In this document: positions 54,222-61,974 of the stretch, piece after piece
Numbering within the stretch: position 1 is the first letter of the stretch
Layout: every line of letters begins with the position of its first letter
Source: an uncultured Prevotellaceae bacterium
GTDB taxonomy: Bacteria > Bacteroidota > Bacteroidia > Bacteroidales > Bacteroidaceae
DNA: 64,000 bases
Assembly (NCBI GenBank): GCA_902767775.1
Contig: CACXIP010000007.1
Coordinates: 62,001 to 126,000, forward strand
Reading direction: 5' to 3'
The notes under the pieces: model-generated
The model's database searches: none
Seen by the model: the letters and a program-made list of their open reading frames with translations, nothing else
What the model was told of the DNA's origin: nothing
Program-made: the position numbers and the translations under genes

Positions 54222-54450
54222 ATTCGTGATAGTGAAAACAACTCTCGAATTATAGAATTGGCGAATGGTTGTGGTAAGATATGAGAAAATAAAAAACCGC
54301 TCCGCTTAGGAAAAAGAAATAAAAACACATTCATGGCGTATAGGAAAGCCTGAAAAAGTGCCAAGGCACTCGCAAAAAAGAAAGAAAAAATATTTGATTA
54401 ATTCGTGTCCAATTTGTGGCAATTTGTGTGAAAAGATAAACAAATCTCCA
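54222..54450. repeat. Interspersed repeat, copy 6
   Basis: Preceded by AATTCGTGATAGTGAAAACA and TGGCGAATGGTTGTGG, which occur again before copy 9 (57328). Then the common core with the AGTGCC-AA-GGCACT hairpin, ending just before the 54459 gene. Confidence 0.82.
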
Positions 54451-54458
54451 TTTCGGCT

Positions 54459-54833
54459 TTATTCTTCATATCCCAAGAATTTCTTTAGTCCTTTTCTCTG
54501 TTTCAGGTCGTCAGCTGTGAAGCCATAATGTGAGGCTGCTGCCAGTGTGACGACATGTCCGAGGAAGTCGTCGTATGGAAGATTAAACCATTCCTTGGGG
54601 ATGTCCACGGTAATCGTTCCCCCGCCGTTGTGGCTTCCCTCGTTCCAAGCTTCGTCAAGTTCGGCTTCATACGTGCCGTCATCCTTCTTGTTGATGCAGT
54701 ACCATGAAGCCCATTCCTCCATGCCCTCGATGTACCTGCCCTCGTAATGTGGGGCAGAATGTGGTTTCGGTGAATAGGAAGGGCTTCCCTTCCTCGCGTC
54801 TCTGCGGTAGATGTAGAATTTCTCTTTGTGCAT
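54459..54833 (-). CDS. Hypothetical cytoplasmic protein
   Basis: 124 aa, no signal or membrane segment. It begins MHKEKFYIYRRDARKG and is rich in aromatic residues (MEEWASWYCINKKDDGTYE). A glycine run (SHNGGG) precedes TITVDIPKEWFNLPYDDFL. Minus-strand TAAATTTG at 54927-54920 is a plausible -7 box. No family recognised. Its 3' end abuts a repeat copy. Confidence 0.6.
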   Translation of the reverse strand: MHKEKFYIYRRDARKGSPSYSPKPHSAPHYEGRYIEGMEEWASWYCINKKDDGTYEAELDEAWNEGSHNGGGTITVDIPKEWFNLPYDDFLGHVVTLAAASHYGFTADDLKQRKGLKKFLGYEE

Positions 54834-54954
54834 GATGTCTCTAATAGCGTCGGTGGGAACGGTTCCTTGTCATGGTCTTGTTCAGACACTTTGATGTTGC
54901 ATGGCTTTCATCGGTTTGGCAAATTTATGAAATAGTATTCAACAGAGCAAGCGT

Positions 54955-55095
54955 TTAACACATTTTTTCGGGAAAGCATGGGCATACAACGTCGCCGGTC
55001 AGTTTGCGGATCTCTGCACGGATGCCCACCACGCTGCCGACAATCTGTTTGCCTTCAAGATAGAGCTTTATGGTTTTTGCAACTTTTTTATCCAT
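54955..55095 (-). CDS. Possible small protein, 46 aa
   Basis: Begins MDKKVAKTIKLYLEGKQIVG and ends CPCFPEKMC. Basic, with alternating strand/helix character (GSVVGIRAEIRKLTGD) that looks like a small folded or nucleic-acid-binding protein rather than random translation. It is divergent from the tiny membrane peptide at 55134, only 38 bases apart. No family recognised. Confidence 0.45.
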   Translation of the reverse strand: MDKKVAKTIKLYLEGKQIVGSVVGIRAEIRKLTGDVVCPCFPEKMC

Positions 55096-55133
55096 GAGGT
55101 GATAACTTTATAAATGTTTCTGAGTCTATATAT

Positions 55134-55235
55134 ATGAATAATCAAACAATTACAACTATGTTGACCATACTATCAGTGATTATATTCTTATCGATTGGCT
55201 ACTACTTTTACAAGAACGACATTGATATTAAATGA
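55134..55235 (+). CDS. Tiny single-helix membrane peptide 1
   Basis: 33 aa: a short polar start (MNNQTITT), then the hydrophobic helix MLTILSVIIFLSIGYYFY and the charged end KNDIDIK. The part from its second methionine is a paralogue of the peptide at 55273 (both have ML-T-x-x-SVIIF...YFYKND). Size and form recall type I toxin peptides or small membrane regulators. Confidence 0.5.
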   Translation: MNNQTITTMLTILSVIIFLSIGYYFYKNDIDIK

Positions 55236-55272
55236 TGTGGTGGCAACTTTATGCGAATTCCAAAGTATAGAT

Positions 55273-55341
55273 ATGTTAACGTTAATATCAGTGATCATCT
55301 TTTTTGCGATAGTTCATTATTTCTACAAAAATGATTTGTAG
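55273..55341 (+). CDS. Tiny single-helix membrane peptide 2
   Basis: 22 aa, MLTLISVIIFFAIVHYFYKN then DL: one membrane helix with a short charged tail, paralogous to peptide 1 located 115 bases upstream. That the protein sequence is kept between two copies while the DNA differs at several third positions supports coding. Confidence 0.5.
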   Translation: MLTLISVIIFFAIVHYFYKNDL

Positions 55342-55406
55342 AGATTTTGGTTTTATTGTGACTTATTGCGATCCTTCCCGATGGTCATCCTGTCAATCAT
55401 CTCTGC

Positions 55407-55680
55407 CAGTTTTTAAAGAAGAGAAAATAAAAAACCGCTCCGCTTAGGAAAAAGAAATAAAAACACATTCTCGGCGTATAGGAAAGCCTGAAAAAGTGCC
55501 AAGGCACTCACAAAAAGGAATAAAAATTTTTGAAAAATTCATGTCCAATTTTTGGTAATTCATGTGAAAAGTTCAACATATAATTGCCATATAATTATTC
55601 ATTAATGTCATCACCGCAGCGCAGTTCGCAGTTCTGACTGATTTGCCGCTCGGCTTTGCCGCTTTTTCCCGAAGGGTCGC
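55407..55680. repeat. Interspersed repeat, copy 7
   Basis: Core AGAAGAGAAAATAAAAAACC, hairpin AGTGCC-AA-GGCACT, TGGTAATTCATGTGAAAAG, then GCCGCTCGGCTTTGCCGC and CCCGAAGGGTC, next to the ATPase stop. The 65 bases before it (minus strand) read LAEMIDRMTIGKDRNKSQ-stop without a start, possibly the end of a gene cut by the repeat. Fills the gap 55342-55695. Confidence 0.82.
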
Positions 55681-55695
55681 AGTTCCCTTGTTGGT

Positions 55696-56844
55696 TTAGA
55701 AATTCTTAACCAGCCATAAAGAGAAGAACAGATCGTAAACCTTGTAGATGCCTTTGTCCTGAGTGAGCAACCCTTTTTCTATCAATGCGGGGATGGCGGA
55801 TTTCACTGAATTGGGTGACACAAGGCCATGTCGTTTGATAAACTTTCCACTGGTCACATTCTCTGCACTTCCGTCCTTTGCCACTGCTATCAATACACGG
55901 CTCTGTTTCTCAGGCAGTTGGTACATCAAATCCTCGTAGATGGGAGATGACACAGCGATAATCTCATCCACGGCCCTGCTGACATCGTCTTCAACACAGG
56001 TGGCATCCGCAGTGGTCTTGCTGAACAATTCGTTCATGACTCTCTGCATATAATAGGTGACTCCGTCGAACTGACTATAAAGACGACTCACGACAGCAGC
56101 ATCAAGTTTTTTACCCTTCTTCTTGAAGTGGGCAACGCAAAACGCAGTATATCTGTCCAACGGCAGTCGGTCAAGATGGTAAAGGGTGACACTTTGGTAG
56201 AAAGGTCTTGCAGGAGAGGTGAAAATGGCACCCATCAGTTGCCTTCTGGAACCAGAAAACACGAAGTGGGCATTGTTGCAATATTGAACGCGGGTACGAA
56301 TCTCTGCTTCAATATTCGGGTCGCCGTATTTTGTTATCTGCTGGAATTCGTCAATGACAACCAGGCAGGGGCGGTCAGCATTTTGCATATAAGCGAAAAT
56401 CTCATCGAGCGTGGCTGTCGGTGATTGAATGTCACCAACGCTCATGGTCCATGAGGGTTGCCCGTTTATATCGAAAGATATACCAGAGCGCACCGATGCA
56501 AGAATAGCGAGAAACTTCTCCCACGCTTTCTTTCCTTTCGGTTTCAAGGTCTCTAAGATAGCACTACCCAGTTTGGCAACCATCTCCGCCACAGTCTTGG
56601 TGGAATAGATATCGACAATAAACGTATAATAATTGTCTGCAATAACCTTCTGAGCAAAGCAATGTCGCAGCAAGTCGCTCTTGCCATATCTGCGCGGTGA
56701 GATCAACGCAACGTTATTGCCGTTAGTCAAGTAGCGGATAATGTCTGCAGTTTCTTTTTCCCTGTCGCAGAAGTAATCGGCACCTGCATAACCAGTGGTT
56801 ACGAACGGGTTGTCAATCTTTACTTTCTCCTTTGCCATACTCAT
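55696..56844 (-). CDS. AAA-type ATPase with C-terminal winged helix
   Basis: 382 aa (380 from the second ATG at 56838). P-loop ALISPRRYGKSDLLRH near residues 45-60, Walker B CLVVIDEFQQI near 165, sensor FVFSGSRRQLM near 195, then a helical lid and a winged-helix-like C terminus (GKFIKRHGLVSPNSVKSAIP...IYKVYDLFFSLWL). It belongs to the broad archaeal-ATPase-like group, as does the protein at 23376, but lacks the nuclease-like C-terminal domain. Function not established. The gene is an island in repeat-rich DNA, with its own promoter and a palindromic site just upstream. Confidence 0.87.
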   Translation of the reverse strand: MSMAKEKVKIDNPFVTTGYAGADYFCDREKETADIIRYLTNGNNVALISPRRYGKSDLLRHCFAQKVIADNYYTFIVDIYSTKTVAEMVAKLGSAILETLKPKGKKAWEKFLAILASVRSGISFDINGQPSWTMSVGDIQSPTATLDEIFAYMQNADRPCLVVIDEFQQITKYGDPNIEAEIRTRVQYCNNAHFVFSGSRRQLMGAIFTSPARPFYQSVTLYHLDRLPLDRYTAFCVAHFKKKGKKLDAAVVSRLYSQFDGVTYYMQRVMNELFSKTTADATCVEDDVSRAVDEIIAVSSPIYEDLMYQLPEKQSRVLIAVAKDGSAENVTSGKFIKRHGLVSPNSVKSAIPALIEKGLLTQDKGIYKVYDLFFSLWLVKNF

Positions 56845-56858
56845 TTATTATTTGCTTG

Positions 56859-56866
56859 CAAAGATA
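56859..56866 (-). promoter_or_regulatory. -7 box for the AAA ATPase gene
   Basis: Minus-strand TATCTTTG, 15 bases before the first ATG. No standard -33 element; the direct repeats at 56878-56904 take its place. Confidence 0.55.
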
Positions 56867-56873
56867 ATGCTTT

Positions 56874-56906
56874 TTTCCATAAAATGGAAATCATAAAATG
56901 GAAAAA
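56874..56906. promoter_or_regulatory. Candidate operator with direct and inverted repeats
   Basis: TTTCCAT-AAA-ATGGAAA (56874-56890) is a perfect dyad, and CATAAAATGGAAA is repeated directly at 56878-56890 and 56892-56904 (period 14). It covers the -33 region of the ATPase promoter. Confidence 0.45.
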
Positions 56907-56968
56907 GATGCTGTCGTTAGCATTATTTTTGTTTATTCTATTGTGCCTTCCACTAGAAATGCGATTAA

Positions 56969-57300
56969 ATAATTTGCAATCTGAGATATCTTTAAAGAAG
57001 AGAAAATAAAAAACCGCTCCGCTTAGGAAAAAGAAATAAAAACACATTTATGGCGTATAGGGAAGCAAGAAAAAGTGCCAAGGCACTCGCAAAAAGGAGG
57101 AAAAATTATTGAAAAATGAGATGTCTTCGATGATATAAAATGGCTGTGCAACGTCGTAGAGACGTGATACATCACGTCTTCCACCAGGAATGTGAAAACT
57201 TTATGACACTGAGACGCAATATATTGCGTCTCTACAGACTGAGCACAATAATTCTTGAATTACTGCGTTCCTCGTGGGTCTTCGACAACCAAAGGTCGAC
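56969..57300. repeat. Interspersed repeat, copy 8 (long form)
   Basis: AATTTGCAATCTGAGATATC entry, common core, hairpin, then the long-form section with AGACGTGATACATCACGTCT and the 22-base palindrome at 57211-57232. Confidence 0.85.
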
Positions 57301-57327
57301 GTGCGAAGCGGAAGTCAAATCTCTTCA

Positions 57328-57610
57328 ATTCGTGATAGTGAAAACAACTCTCGAATTATAGAATTGGCGAATGGTTGTGGTAAGATATAAGAAAATAAAA
57401 AACCGCTCCGCTTAGGAAAAAGAAATAAAAACACATTCATGGCGTATAGGGAAGCAAGAAAAAGTGCCAAGGCACTCACAAAAAGACAGAAAAATTTTTG
57501 ATAAATTCATGTCCAATTAGTGGTAATTCATGTGAAAAATATAAAACATATAATTGCCACAAATTATTCATTAATTCAAGTTGAGTACTCAACTTTCATT
57601 ACCCCTGATT
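57328..57610. repeat. Interspersed repeat, copy 9
   Basis: Starts with the same AATTCGTGATAGTGAAAACA lead as copy 6, then the core, hairpin, TGGTAATTCATGTGAAAAA part and the CTTTCATTACCCCTGATTGC tail also seen after copy 3. With copy 8 and the tandem promoters it fills the gene-free 56845-58006. Confidence 0.85.
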
Positions 57611-57717
57611 GCATGGAAATCATACCACAAAAGGATAAAATCTAGCAAAGGAATCATATGGCTTAACTACTTTAACTACTTAACTTCTATAACTACCTTC
57701 AACTTGAGAAAGTTGTA

Positions 57718-57949
57718 TTTAAAAACTCCGTTTTTATTTTGTTTTCCACTCGCTTATTCGTATCTTTGATGCAGGCATCGAAGATACTGTCGCTCGGAAA
57801 AACAAAATTTAAAAACTCTGTTTTTATTTTGTTTTCCACTCGCTTATTCGTATCTTTGATGCAGGCATCGAAGATACTGCCGCTCGGAAAAACAAAATTT
57901 AAAAACTCCGTTTTTATTTTGTTTTCCACTCGCTTATTCGTATCTTTGC
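57718..57949 (+). promoter_or_regulatory. Three tandem copies of a consensus promoter
   Basis: Direct repeat of exactly 90 bases: units begin at 57718, 57808 and 57898, the third being cut after the -7 box. Each has TTTG (57738, 57828, 57918), a 19-base spacer and TATCTTTG (57761, 57851, 57941). Units 1 and 2 differ at two bases by my count. The last -7 box is 58 bases before the cyclophilin start. Confidence 0.9.
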
Positions 57950-58006
57950 CATAACTTGATGCAACATACTTAAAAGCTACTATTTGATCATCGACAATAA
58001 AAGACA

Positions 58007-58735
58007 ATGAAAGTAAAAATTCAGACTATGTTGGGCGACATCGTTGTTCGCCTGTATGACGAGACTCCACTTCATCGTGACAATTTTGTGAAACTGGTGA
58101 AGGAGGGCTATTATGACGGCACACTGTTCCACAGGGTCATCAAAGACTTCATGGTGCAAGGCGGTGACCCCGACTCCAAGGGCGCTCCTGCCGGCAAGAT
58201 GCTGGGCATGGGCGGTCCAGGATATACCGTCGAGGCAGAAATCAAGGACACGCTGTTCCATAAACGCGGCGCACTGGCTGCTGCCAGGCAGGGCGACCAG
58301 GTGAACCCTGAGCGCAGGAGCAGCGGTTCGCAGTTTTATATCGTCTGGGGACAGGTATATAATGAGGGACAGCTGCGCCAGTTCTCCAAACAACTGCGGA
58401 TGCAGCGTGTCCAGGGAGCCTTCAATGCCCTTGCTGCCGAGCACCGCTCCGAGATTATTCAGATGCGTAAGGACCGCAACCGCGCCGGACTCCAGGAGTT
58501 GCAGGACCGTTTGGTAGCAGAAGCCGAGAAATGTGTAGGCAGTGCCGGCCTCTCCGACGAACAAATACAGGTTTACTCCACCATCGGCGGCACTCCCCAT
58601 CTTGACGGACAATATACCGTGTTTGGTGAGGTGGAGGAAGGCCTTGATGTCGTGGAGATGATTCAAGGCACTGCCACGGGACGTGGTGACCGGCCTGTTG
58701 ATGACATTGAGATGAGGGTATCTCTCATCGAATGA
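58007..58735 (+). CDS. Cyclophilin-type peptidyl-prolyl cis-trans isomerase
   Basis: 242 aa without a signal peptide, so cytoplasmic. Cyclophilin motifs are clear: HRDNFVKLVKEGYYDGTLFHRVI and FMVQGGDP near residues 22-60, RRSSGSQFYI near 105, and the C-terminal YTVFGEVEEGLDVV. A charged helical insertion of about 75 residues (LRMQRVQGAFNALAAEHRSEI...) interrupts the domain, as in several Bacteroidetes cyclophilins. It catalyses proline isomerisation in protein folding. It stands first after the three tandem promoters and is followed by the DUF169 gene 33 bases on. Confidence 0.93.
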   Translation: MKVKIQTMLGDIVVRLYDETPLHRDNFVKLVKEGYYDGTLFHRVIKDFMVQGGDPDSKGAPAGKMLGMGGPGYTVEAEIKDTLFHKRGALAAARQGDQVNPERRSSGSQFYIVWGQVYNEGQLRQFSKQLRMQRVQGAFNALAAEHRSEIIQMRKDRNRAGLQELQDRLVAEAEKCVGSAGLSDEQIQVYSTIGGTPHLDGQYTVFGEVEEGLDVVEMIQGTATGRGDRPVDDIEMRVSLIE

Positions 58736-58768
58736 TAGGGTGGTTGAAACAATGACGAATGCTGAAAG

Positions 58769-59488
58769 ATGATGGAGGTCAAGGAATTTATCAGCAATTT
58801 TCAGGAGGCTTTTGGGCATCAAGCCCAGTTGCCCCTGTTGTTCGGATACAGCGACCAGCCCGTTGCCCAAACAGGAAAAATCGGAGGATGTTTCTTCAAA
58901 GGTCTTCAAGCGGCAAGAGAAGGAATGCCTGTCAGCCTCAGCGCGGACGTCATCGGCTGTGGCGGCGGCAAACTCTATACCGGTTTTTCCGATATGCCGG
59001 AAAGAGTGCCAGGCTTTGTCTCGTTGAAGGAGAGATACAAGAAAACACCCGAGATGGTGGTCGATTATATCCAGGGCCTTGGGATGAAGAGGACGGAAAA
59101 GCCTTTTTTGAACTTCGTCAGGATAGACAAGGCCGTGTCTTTTGAGGGAACGGAAGGCGTGTTGTTCTATGCCACGCCCGACATGCTGTCGGGTTTGTGC
59201 GGATGGGCTTTCTACGACAGCAACAGGCAGGATGCCGTGGTGTCGCTTTTTGGTTCGGGCTGCAGTACGGTGGTGTCCATGACGGTGGTGGAGAACGAGC
59301 GTAAGGGCCACCGTTGCTTCCTGGGACTTTTCGACCCATCGGTCCGCCCGTATGTGGGGAAAAATGAGTTGAGTTTCACCATTCCTTTCAGCCGTTTCGT
59401 TCCGATGATGGACAGTATGAGAGACTGCTTCCTGTTTGGCACACACGCCTGGGAGAAAATAAAGGGAAGACTGGAAGAGACAGAATAA
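58769..59488 (+). CDS. DUF169 family protein
   Basis: 239 aa, cytoplasmic. The pattern of glycine/cysteine phrases (KIGGCFFKGLQAAREG, DVIGCGGGKLYTGF, SGLCGWAFYDS, GSGCSTVVSM) matches DUF169, a family of unknown function seen in bacteria and archaea; the paired cysteines might hold a metal or cluster. Starts at 58769 and 58772 are equally possible. Five bases separate it from the pectate-lyase-like gene, so the two are probably co-transcribed, without an obvious functional link. Confidence 0.82.
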   Translation: MMEVKEFISNFQEAFGHQAQLPLLFGYSDQPVAQTGKIGGCFFKGLQAAREGMPVSLSADVIGCGGGKLYTGFSDMPERVPGFVSLKERYKKTPEMVVDYIQGLGMKRTEKPFLNFVRIDKAVSFEGTEGVLFYATPDMLSGLCGWAFYDSNRQDAVVSLFGSGCSTVVSMTVVENERKGHRCFLGLFDPSVRPYVGKNELSFTIPFSRFVPMMDSMRDCFLFGTHAWEKIKGRLEETE

Positions 59489-59493
59489 AAACA

Positions 59494-61914
59494 ATGACGA
59501 AGATGAAGATACAGATGAGATGTGCCATCTTGATGGCAGTATTGTTTTTTATGGCATCGATGGTGAGGGCAGCCGACATCCATGTGGCCACCCACGGCAG
59601 TGATGACAATCCTGGAACGGAAGACGCTCCGCTGCTCACCATACACAAAGCGATGGAGATGGTCGCACCCGGCGACCGCATCCTTGTGCATGAGGGCACA
59701 TACGTCATCAGCGAGCGCATCAAGGTTCCTGCCCTGCACACCACACCCGACATGCGTTGTGAGTTGCGCGCCTGGCCTGAGGATGCTGTGGGCAAAGTCA
59801 TCATCGACGGCTCAGGAATGCACCACACCACCCAGAACGAGTTCAAGATGGGGCGTTGCATCTATGTGAACCACCTCGCCAACTATTGGACCTTCTACGG
59901 ACTGGTCATCTGCAACGCTGAGGACAACGGCATGAAGGTGGAAGGCTCATACAACATCATCGAGCGATGCGTCTTCCACGACAACAACGATACGGGTTTA
60001 CAGATAGGCATGTACAAGGACTTCAGCATCGAGGAGACGAAGACGCTGCCCGCCGGCACACCGCAGTTCAACCCCGGCTATCAGTTCTGCTGCAACAACA
60101 AGGTCATCAACTGCGACTCCTACAACAACAGAGACCTGCGAAGCTACAACGGCACTGACGACGGTGGTGATGCCGACGGCTTCGCCTGCAAACTCTTCCC
60201 CGGACCGGGAACTGAGTTTCATGGCTGCAGGGCATGGACCAACAGCGACGACAACTGGGACCTCTACATGGTCTACCATCCTGTCGTCATCGATTCGTGC
60301 TGGGCATACCATGCCGGTTATCTGCCTGATGGCAGCGAGGCGCAAAACGGCAACGGGTTCAAACTTGGCGGAGGCGGCAGCAGCGGCGGCGCGGCTTTTG
60401 ACCAGTCGCTGGGCGCACATGTGGTCACCAACTGCGTATCCTTCGGCAACCTGCATAAAGGTTTCGACCAGAACAATGCCTACGAGGGCATGTATCTCAT
60501 CAACTGTACGGCATGGGGCAATGAGTTCAACTACCGCTTCCCCACGGTGTTCAAGTATGGTGGCATGACCATCCGCAACTGTGTGGGGTGGGGCGCTTCA
60601 GGCAACAAGGGCATGGGCAACCATGAGTTCCTCTCTGCCGACAAGGAAGGCTCTGTCGTGCCCGACACGGAATACAACTCATGGACGACACTCGATGGTT
60701 GCAATCCCTATAAGGAGGGACAGAAAGTGGCCGACGGCAGCAAACCCGTATGCAAGGACTATTCCGGTGAGTTCCTGTCGCTCTCCGTCGCCGACTTCAT
60801 GGCACCGAGAGAGGCCGACGGTTCGCTGCCCAAGAATGACTTCGCCCGTCTGAAACCGGGTTCTGTGCTGAAGGACAAAGGAACACCCATCGTGGGACTC
60901 ACACCCAGCCGACACCTCCCTGAGGAGGAAGCCGCCAAAGCCCATCTGGAACTCATCACTGCCGATGACATCTATATCGGATACAATGATGCCGCACCCG
61001 ATTTTGGCGCTTTCGAACTCGATGGCACCCCTGCGGATATCGTCATCCCGGAGAAAATCAAACTGACTTGCATCACTTCCAACTCCTCGCAGGAAATCAT
61101 CGAGGGAAAACCCATCGAGAGCATCGTCTATGAATGGAACCAAGTTGGAACGGAGGCAACCGTGGAAGGACTGGCCGAGGGGCTGAGTGCAGAAACAAAC
61201 GGCAACCAACTGACCATCAGCGGAACACCGGCGAGGAGCTGTACGTTTACCGTTACCGTCACTGGTGGAGAGGGGGTGAAGCCCGTCACCTCATCGGGCA
61301 TCATCACCATCGTCAGACCTTTCCGTGTGCTCACGGGCGACTGGTATCACTTCCAGGATGCGGAAGACAACTTGCCTGCCGACCTCAAAGACAGGCTGTC
61401 GCTGATACAGGGCGACAAGTCGGCCACTTCCATCGACCCCGAGAAAGATGAGACGGCTTCCGGATTTGGTAAGGGCGCACTCTGCATGGGAGAGAGCAAC
61501 GGTGGTTTCAGCCTGTCGTTCAGTGAGGGTGTCCTCGAACTGAAAATCAACCTGTTCTTCACCGGCGGACGGCAGTTTAAAATCTCCTACACCATGACCG
61601 ACGGCACCACAAAGAGTGTCACGACAGAGAAATACAAGAAAGGGAGTTATGGCGGCTATGATGTGTTGGCTGCAGCCGGACTCACCAGCGAAGACGACAT
61701 GGTGAACGTCAGCAGCATCACCTTCCAACAAAATGATGCCAATGGCGGAGCCCGTATCTATGATATGTTCGTCCGCGTGCCCGACAACAACACATCCATT
61801 TCCGACAGCGCATTCCCATCAGCAAAAAACGTGGTGAAATATTTCCGAAATGGACGTATCGTCATCGTGAGAAACGGCATCTGCTACAATGTCCAGGGGC
61901 AGGTGATTAAATAA
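59494..61914 (+). CDS. Pectate-lyase-like right-handed beta-helix protein (PL9 type), exported
   Basis: 806 aa with a signal peptide (CAILMAVLFFMASMVRAAD). Residues of about 28-510 form a parallel beta-helix: DIHVATHGSDDNPGTEDAP, GDRILVHEGTYV, then coils with NNKVINCDSYNN, GGDADGFACK, WTNSDDNWDLYM and NGNGFKLGGGG. The aspartates and lysine in GDADGFACK and DDNWDLY are where PL9 pectate lyases have their calcium site and catalytic lysine. Downstream are Ig-like beta domains (GTPARSCTFTVTVTGGE) and a short sorting-type tail (GICYNVQGQVIK). It would cleave polygalacturonate or a related uronic-acid polymer by beta-elimination. The beta-helix call is firm; the exact PL family is likely but not certain. 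Confidence 0.85.
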   Translation: MTKMKIQMRCAILMAVLFFMASMVRAADIHVATHGSDDNPGTEDAPLLTIHKAMEMVAPGDRILVHEGTYVISERIKVPALHTTPDMRCELRAWPEDAVGKVIIDGSGMHHTTQNEFKMGRCIYVNHLANYWTFYGLVICNAEDNGMKVEGSYNIIERCVFHDNNDTGLQIGMYKDFSIEETKTLPAGTPQFNPGYQFCCNNKVINCDSYNNRDLRSYNGTDDGGDADGFACKLFPGPGTEFHGCRAWTNSDDNWDLYMVYHPVVIDSCWAYHAGYLPDGSEAQNGNGFKLGGGGSSGGAAFDQSLGAHVVTNCVSFGNLHKGFDQNNAYEGMYLINCTAWGNEFNYRFPTVFKYGGMTIRNCVGWGASGNKGMGNHEFLSADKEGSVVPDTEYNSWTTLDGCNPYKEGQKVADGSKPVCKDYSGEFLSLSVADFMAPREADGSLPKNDFARLKPGSVLKDKGTPIVGLTPSRHLPEEEAAKAHLELITADDIYIGYNDAAPDFGAFELDGTPADIVIPEKIKLTCITSNSSQEIIEGKPIESIVYEWNQVGTEATVEGLAEGLSAETNGNQLTISGTPARSCTFTVTVTGGEGVKPVTSSGIITIVRPFRVLTGDWYHFQDAEDNLPADLKDRLSLIQGDKSATSIDPEKDETASGFGKGALCMGESNGGFSLSFSEGVLELKINLFFTGGRQFKISYTMTDGTTKSVTTEKYKKGSYGGYDVLAAAGLTSEDDMVNVSSITFQQNDANGGARIYDMFVRVPDNNTSISDSAFPSAKNVVKYFRNGRIVIVRNGICYNVQGQVIK

Positions 61915-61932
61915 AGTAGTTATAGAAGTTAA

Positions 61933-61969
61933 CCCGCCGCATGATGCATCGATAGCAATATGCGGCGGG
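61933..61969. terminator. Hairpin between convergent genes
   Basis: CCCGCCGCAT (61933-61942) pairs perfectly with ATGCGGCGGG (61960-61969), loop of 17 bases, between the stops of the PL9-like gene and the BspA-like gene. No T run on either side. Confidence 0.65.
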
Positions 61970-61974
61970 AGAGG

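Noticed and set aside
53230-57610. Possible CRISPR array
   Set aside because: Repeats are long, unevenly spaced and of variable make-up, with no uniform spacers and no cas genes.
57699-58007. Minus-strand frame with three internal repeats, looking like a repeat protein
   Set aside because: The repeats are the 90-base tandem promoters; 90 is divisible by 3, so the frame stays open by chance.
57980-59494. Minus-strand open frame of 504 codons
   Set aside because: It lies opposite the cyclophilin and DUF169 genes, both of which match known families on the plus strand; the minus product shows no motif and is a shadow of their codon bias.
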